Source: Heterodera schachtii (lineage: Eukaryota > Nematoda > Chromadorea > Rhabditida > Heteroderidae). From it: a DNA stretch of 64,000 nt. Position 1 is the stretch's first letter. Every line of letters starts with the position of its first letter. Position numbers and translations under genes: made by a program. This document shows positions 57,902-64,000 of this stretch, one piece after another. Where the stretch lies: positions 1,153,373 to 1,217,372 of the forward strand of contig SIJG01000030.1 of assembly GCA_023374025.1 (NCBI GenBank), in the 5' to 3' direction. The notes under the pieces are model-generated. The model had not been told where the DNA came from and searched no databases. It worked only from the letters and a program-made list of their open reading frames with translations.

Positions 57902-58529
57902 ATGATAACTAGAGACCGGATTTTGAGGCATATGCCTTTTTTTTTTGCTAACTTGCTACGGCCTAATATGCACGAAAAACGAGTTTTTAACTTGGTTTGA
58001 AGCTTCTAGCTTCAACTTTTTGGTGCCTTTTTTTGCCTTTTTTGCGATTTTGGTGCCTTATGCCGGGCACGTAATTTTGGTGCCTTTTTTGCCTTTTGGT
58101 GCCTTTTTTCATGCCTTTTTCAGGATTTTTGGAAAAAAATGGAAAATTTTTTAATTTTTTGCAATTTTTTATTATCGTATTCTTACAATTTCCAAAAAAT
58201 TTTTCCGGCGGCGCCTATCGGCACCGCCGGGACCCCCAAAAATTGTCATTTTTTCTGAGCTAAAAATTCTTTTTTTTCTCTCCGGTTATGAAATTGTTGA
58301 TATAACATCGAAGAAAAAAAAATTGGCCAGAAGAGCAAAAAAAAAAAAAAAGGTCTCTTGGGTAAATTTTTGCTATAAAAATGTTGAATATTTGGTGCCT
58401 TTTTCCATTTTTTCGTGCCTTTTTTGCCATTTTTGTAATTTTTTATGCCTTTTTTCACATTTTTGGTGCCTTTTTTAGGTGCCTATTTGAGAAATTTTCG
58501 TGCCTAAAAGTCCGGTCTCTAATGATAAC
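57902..58529. mobile_element. hAT-like MITE with perfect 8-bp duplication
   Basis: The element spans 57910-58521 (612 bp). It is flanked by ATGATAAC on both sides (57902-57909 and 58522-58529). Its ends are TAGAGACCGGATTTTGAGGC and, read inward from the right, TAGAGACCGGACTTTTAGGC: two differences in 20. The 8-bp duplication and YARNG-fitting TAGAG ends support the hAT superfamily. The interior repeats GGTGCCTTTTTTGCC words near both ends, echoing the AGGCA/TGCCT of the termini. The middle holds the hairpin module TTCCGGCGGCGCCTATCGGC continuing ACCGCCGG (58203-58230). There is no transposase, so it depends on one supplied elsewhere. The perfect duplication suggests a young insertion. Confidence 0.85.
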
Positions 58530-61500
58530 ATTAAGTAAAAAAAAATTTCATTTTCTTTCTTTTGTAAAATTCTTCATTATTAATAATTTTTCCTCATTAA
58601 AAATTTTTATTATTTTTAAATTTGTTATGACTTTATATAAATAATAATAAAATAAATGGTATAATATATCTCGTAGTTCTGTAAAGTTTTGTTATATTCA
58701 TCTACTTTACAATTACTTAAATTTATAATCTTAAGTTAAATAAAATGATTAGTATTTGATAGAAATTAATCAATTTATTATTAAATAAATTATAATAATT
58801 TTTTGTTTTATCATTTGCTCTTATTTGATTTTAGATGTTGGTTAATTTATTATCTTAAAATAGAAAACTTTGATTTTAATATTAATTAATTTATTATTTT
58901 TATTTCCTTATTGCTTCTCATTCATAATTTGTGTATTAGCAAAATTTATTACAAAATGTTTTTTTAATTGTTTAAGAATGTTTTCAATTAGGTAATATTC
59001 TTTTTTAATAAAATATTTATCATTTAATTAAAAGAAAACATTTTTTATCTAAACTTTCATGTTAAATGTTTTTTATTGAATTTCAATCAAATTTTTCCAA
59101 AAATCACCGGGCTTTAATTAAATCCTTATTTTTTTCCTTATTTGATAATTTTGATCGACTATTCAAGTGTTTTATAATGAATAAATTTCATTCCATTAAA
59201 TAAATCAGCAATATTATAATTTTAATTTACATAAATGGATTAATATACAAAAAAATTTAATAATCAACTAATGTCATACAAGTCATTTATAAAACTGTTA
59301 TTTTCAGGTTTGTTTTTATTATTATTTTTCTATATTCCTTTATTCCAAATTATAAATTTAAATATACATATGTGATTGGTATAAAACAAATAAATAACTG
59401 TATTATTAATATTATTATGTTTGAAGTTATTTCTAAACAGTTACTTCTTGATCAACGTTCTGATCACGTATCAAAATTTATCATTGATTGATTTAATAAC
59501 GATATAGTTTATATTTTTAATTGCTAAATTAAATTTTTTTTTCTTTTTTTTATTCCACGCATTCTCGATCTGGGAAATAGACGCTTTTGTTTGCGGTCAT
59601 CATTCCAGTGCTCTCATTAGTTTAAATCATGTTATTTCCAATAGTTAATTTAGATTCTGCTTTTAAATGATTGTTTTCTAAAATTTATCTAAAATTTTTG
59701 GAAATGATTTTTTAAGAAATTTTTTATTTATTATACAAATAAGCTTCTATTGGCACTAGGATTTTAATAATTCTAGATTCTTTTTGAACATAAAAAGATA
59801 TCATTAATCTTGCTTTTACCGCATTTTTCATAAGTATCTTTGTAATCTTGTCGCATTGTTTTTAATTTAGTTTCTTTTTTTCAATTCATTTATATTGTAT
59901 AAGTATTTGGCGTTTTTACGTTTTTAATTGAAATTATTATTTGTTTTATTGTTTAATCGTAAAACATTCATAATTTTCCATTTCAGTATTTTTTTCTTAT
60001 TGTATTGATGTTTCCCCATTGTGATAAGGTTCTCACAAATGCAAGGGTTTTAACAAGTCAATATTTCTTTTTTATAAAAAATTATGTGTTTCCTGATAAC
60101 ATTATATTTTATTTTAAAAACTTATTATATATTTATATTTTTAATGTTTTTCTTTATTTTACCTAAAAATAGATTAATACTTATTTATTTAGTGTTCTTT
60201 TTAATCTTGTTCTGACCCTCTTTTTCATAAGTATCTTTGTAATCTTGTCGCATTGTTTTTAATTTAGTTTTTTTAAAGAAAATAAATACTAAATAGAGAC
60301 CTTTTCTTCCAATTTATCAATATTTTTATATAAGAATGTATTTTTTGGAATTTTAAGTTTTTTAAATATTTATTCCGATATTTTAAATTCTACGTGATTT
60401 ATTAATGATTGTCATGTTATTTTAGTTTTTTCTTATTGTTGTAAACGATATTTGATCACAATATATTTAATTTGCATAGAGTTGGTTGTTATTGCTTGTT
60501 TAAACCTTTGAAATAATTAAAAATATTAATTTGTGATAAATCCACAGACAATTGCTTTTACCCGGTTTCCAAATCCAAATTTTTACTTTTCATTCAAATA
60601 TTCAGAAATACGACGTGTATGAGAAACCTCTTATTGCAGACAAGGATTTTATTTAGTTTATTTTGATCCTGAATCGCCTAATTTCTTGCAACTCACTTAA
60701 ACAAATTCTTGGAAATTTTTATAGCCACATAATAAAGAAAAGTTTTTTTGTATTTTCATGCTTGAACAAACTGTTTCATATCCAATTTAATAAAAGGAAT
60801 GTCTTAATTTTAATTTACATATATTAATTCCAAATATGGAATTAACTATTATTTTCTTCTAATTATTTATAATATTAAAAAAATAAATTATATTTATTAT
60901 TACAATCTTAGTTATTTTTGTATTTTATCTTAAAAAAATGGTCAAATTAATTCGTTTACCTTTTCAGAGATAAATAATAATATAAAATTTCCTTCTAATT
61001 CTCACGACTAATTTTTTAACAAATAAAATGATTTTAATAAAATTGAGCTTTAGTTTTATTAGTTCTGAAACTTAATAAAATATAAACAAAATTAAAAGTA
61101 TAGAAATATGAGTTATTTTGCATTCTTTTAAGTTTATTGCACATTCCACCTAACATTTTTCTTTGTAGGTTGTCAGTTTTTTTGGGTAAAATGTTTGTCA
61201 CAGCGAAATTTTTTTTAATATAATATTTTATTTGTATTTGATTTTTTTGAATGAATTTACTTATTATTAAATATACTTAAAAAATTTCATTCTAAAACTA
61301 CAAATTATCAATTTAAGATTAGTTTAAGTCAAAATTTAATAATTTAAATGAATTCGTTTATCAATTATTGTTTTTTAAATAACCCTTTGAGTAAAATGAA
61401 TATTATTTAATATTTAAATTTAAAATTTAAAAATTTTTTCTTATCAAAATTTACAGGCATACTTTATTATTTATTTCTTTAATAGTTGTAAATTTTGTTT

Positions 61501-62650
61501 TATATAACTTGGGCTGACGATGGAATTGAATAATCGCAAGCACTCCTTTTTATACGTATTTTAAAAGTAATATTTACATTAATTATTCATTGATTTTAGT
61601 TTTTATTCCTATATTATTCAAGTATTCATTAATACAAAAACGGCTTTACCGCAAAATCACTTATCATTGTGTTTGGTCATAATTAAATGGGTTAAAAAAA
61701 TATTTTTTAAAACCTTTTTTAACAAATTATTAATTTTATTTATTATTGATTAAATGACAAAAAAAAATTTTTATTATTATTTTTCATTTTTTTTTTTGTA
61801 TTTAAACTTTCAATTCCTTATTTAGATATTAATTTTTAAATAGCTAAATTTTTAATTAATTTTGTAATTATAATTATAGTATTTTTAATCAGTTTTTGAT
61901 CACGATTTTAACTAAATCTCGACTTACAACAGCAGTTTCTGTATCCTTCCAATTTTTTAATATCTTTATTTTTGCCTTATTTTCTGAATAGCTAGTATTT
62001 TTTAAGTTTTGTTTTTATTATTTTATTTTTGCGTATAAATTTTAGCATTTTTGAATTAAAATAAAATTTCTTCGTTTATCTTTTTTATGAAATAAATAAT
62101 TGTTTTGTAAAATTTTTTATAATTCTCACATTCTATTTTTTGATTATTTGTTTTAAACTAAATAGTATGATTCTGTTCTTTAATTGGTTCACTCTGTACC
62201 ACAAAAAAAAAGGGCAGTTAATATTTATTACTTTAATAATAAGTCATATTCCCAATAAAAATAAATTTATTTTAAAATTTTTTAATATATATTATTTAAA
62301 TAAGCATATAAGTTTTCGTTTGCTAATTGAAAATTCCAAGATGAGTGTAAAACAATATCTAATGGCTAAGTTTATATCTCTTTTACTGACTACTTACTTA
62401 AATTGAGAGATGAAAAAAAAACTTGTACTTATAATTTTTTAACAGATTGTACAAGATAGAAAAGCTAAAAACAAAGCACATAATATAATGATTTAAAACA
62501 TTCCAAGATTAATAGAATTATGATTCTTATTGTAGAAAATTAATATTTATTAAATTTTTCTTAATATAAATATCATTATTTATATATTGACCCTATCCTG
62601 TGTCTTTGTAACAATTTTTTTTAAATAAACCATAAACTATTATTAAAACC
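58530..62650. other. AT-rich DNA without a gene, one short repeat pair
   Basis: Low-complexity DNA. TTCATAAGTATCTTTGTAAT + CTTGTCGCATTGTTTTTAAT occurs at about 59827-59872 and again, without a visible change, at about 60224-60270. About 59558-59630 is less AT-rich (GATCTGGGAAATAGACGC) but no product is recognised. The 88-codon frame at 62140-62406 is Ile/Lys/Asn/Leu-rich and treated as chance. Confidence 0.45.
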
Positions 62651-63260
62651 TAGGGTTGTATGCACTAAAAATTGCCAAATACGCGCATAAAATATGCAGT
62701 AAAACCTCACAAATATCCTCTAAAACTCGAAAAGTGCCCAAATATGCACTAAAATATGCCTTAAAAAATTGCCAAAAATGGTTTTTAGCCCTCAAAAAGT
62801 GCCAAAAATTGTGTATGAATTAAGAATTGACTTTTAAAACCCAAAACAAGGGTTAAGGAGCATTTTTTAGAAATTGTAAAAATATTGAATTTCCAAATTT
62901 ATAAATTTTTATTATATGCTAAAATACATATATATTTTTTCAAAAGTTCTTACAAAATTTAAAAATTTTTTGATTTTTAAGGGTGCATTTTTAAAAAAAT
63001 TCAAAAAATTCGATCCTTAGGGTGTATTTTTCGCTTTTTTGCATTTTTCTTGTGAAAATTTGCCAAAAATGACCAAAATATGCTCTAAAAAGCAAAAATG
63101 GCAAAATATGCATTTATTCTCGAAACTCCCAAAATATGCTTTTATATGCACTAAAACCTTCACCAAATCAAAAAATTTTAACGAGAAATGCTATTTTGAC
63201 CCCTTTCTTTATAGCATATGCGCAGAAAAAATATGCATAATCATACAACTTATAACCCTA
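62651..63260. mobile_element. MITE-like element with TATGCA words
   Basis: About 610 bp. The left end is TAGGGTTGTATGCACTAAAA; the right end read inward is TAGGGTTATAAGTTGTATGA, which carries a seven-base insertion after TAGGGTT and then continues to TATGCA. The ends fit YARNG. The interior repeats AAATATGCACTAAAA and TGCCAAAAAT words near both ends in inverted sense. Flanking bases (TTAAAACC and CTTATTAA) do not match. The 114-codon frame at 63039-63383 crosses the right end and is not called a gene. Confidence 0.6.
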
Positions 63261-64000
63261 CTTATTAATTTCGAATTAATTAAAAAATTTATATATAATT
63301 TTTTATTTTGTAATTTATATATAATTTTTTATTTTGTATTTTCTCGTGGTATAAGACTGCTTTGTCGAGAAATGTTCGCATAAACTCAAGGGGCAAACAA
63401 ATTCATTATTTCCCTCAATTTTTAAATAAATTTTCATATTTCACTTTTTCCCTAATTTGAGGAATGCAATTTCTTATCTAGTGAAAAAAAAGATTATAAT
63501 GATTTTAAATTATTAAATCAAAAAATTTGTTTTGCTAGTAATTAATTTTTTCAATTTTTTATTTTTCATTATTTACAAATAATAAATTGTAAATGCTTTT
63601 TAAATTCTTTTGTTGTTTAAACAACAAAAGTAAATTAGATGATCTTTTAATTTATTCAAATTCCAATTTTTGTAAGCTCTCATTTAAAGAAATACTTTTT
63701 ATACTTTAAAATTGATTAAATAATTACTTTATTGTGAATTATATTTAAATTACATTATAATAATGATCGATTTGAGTTAAATTATTTATTTCGGATGTAT
63801 GAATCGATCAAATTGTTTATTATCCATTTCAAACCTAATTATGTTTTCACATAAGAAACCGATTTCGATCATAATGATTTCCTTGTATTAAGTTATGTGT
63901 TGTTTATTTATTCTTGCAAATAGGTTCTCCTTTGAATGGGTCTTCTGCAAACCATTTAAGATTAAGATGCTTGTTAAGAAATTTATTATTTTTTTTATCA
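63261..64000. other. AT-rich DNA with a repeat copy and a palindrome
   Basis: Holds the second copy of the 57035 repeat (63320-63425) and a perfect 24-bp palindrome at 63607-63630. No gene was recognised. Confidence 0.5.
63607..63630. other. Perfect 24-bp palindrome
   Basis: The half-site CTTTTGTTGTTT is followed directly by its reverse complement, centred between 63618 and 63619. No spacer and no mismatch. It could be a protein-binding site or a small cruciform; nothing nearby says which. Confidence 0.8.

Noticed and set aside
1..64000. Telomeric or CRISPR repeats
   Set aside because: No TTAGGC- or TTAGGG-type arrays and no regularly spaced direct repeats with unique spacers were found.

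Overview
This window looks like a gene-poor, repeat-dense stretch of a very AT-rich eukaryotic (probably animal) nuclear genome. By eye about four-fifths of the bases are A or T. The Gag type of the LTR element and the CR1/jockey-type LINE resemble elements common in nematodes, and an AT-rich nematode such as a root-knot nematode would fit, but the sequence alone does not prove a taxon. I find no bacterial-type gene organisation, no rRNA or tRNA gene, no CRISPR array, no telomeric repeat and no confident host protein-coding gene. The only long open frames belong to retrotransposons.

Layout. 1-9.5 kb: AT-rich DNA with one short hAT-like MITE (3801-4290). 9.57-11.27 kb: a satellite of about 126-bp units whose first copies are inverted relative to the other eleven. 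12.77-13.5 kb: a G-rich patch. 16.0-19.35 kb (minus strand): a 5'-truncated, frameshifted CR1/jockey-like LINE with an ORF1 remnant, endonuclease and reverse transcriptase. 20-25 kb: diverged direct repeats. 26.13-28.45 kb: a GC-rich island with poly-C tracts and GC hairpins, bounded by ends that fit a non-autonomous Helitron. 28.5-38.9 kb: AT-rich DNA with two MITE-like elements (29.13 and 36.31 kb). 38.96-41.88 kb: a complete-looking LTR retrotransposon with apparently identical LTRs, a 5-bp target duplication, a leader full of short hairpins, and one ORF joining Gag and protease to an integrase C-terminal module with RT, RNase H and the integrase core missing. 44.26-45.94 kb: a second GC-rich Helitron-like island containing a 30-bp minisatellite. 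51.4-52.15 kb: a large foldback structure enclosing a protein-like fragment. 53.1-54.75 kb: a duplicated segment next to a GC-rich MITE. 57.91-58.52 kb: a hAT-like MITE with a perfect 8-bp target duplication. 62.65-63.26 kb: another MITE-like element.

Taken together, the window is a record of mobile DNA. It holds two autonomous-derived retroelements, neither of which now encodes a full machinery in one piece, and many non-autonomous elements that would need enzymes from elsewhere. Several MITEs of about 490-640 bp share one plan: termini fitting the hAT YARNG rule, and an interior that repeats a short word taken from the termini. At least two of them carry the same GC-rich hairpin module.
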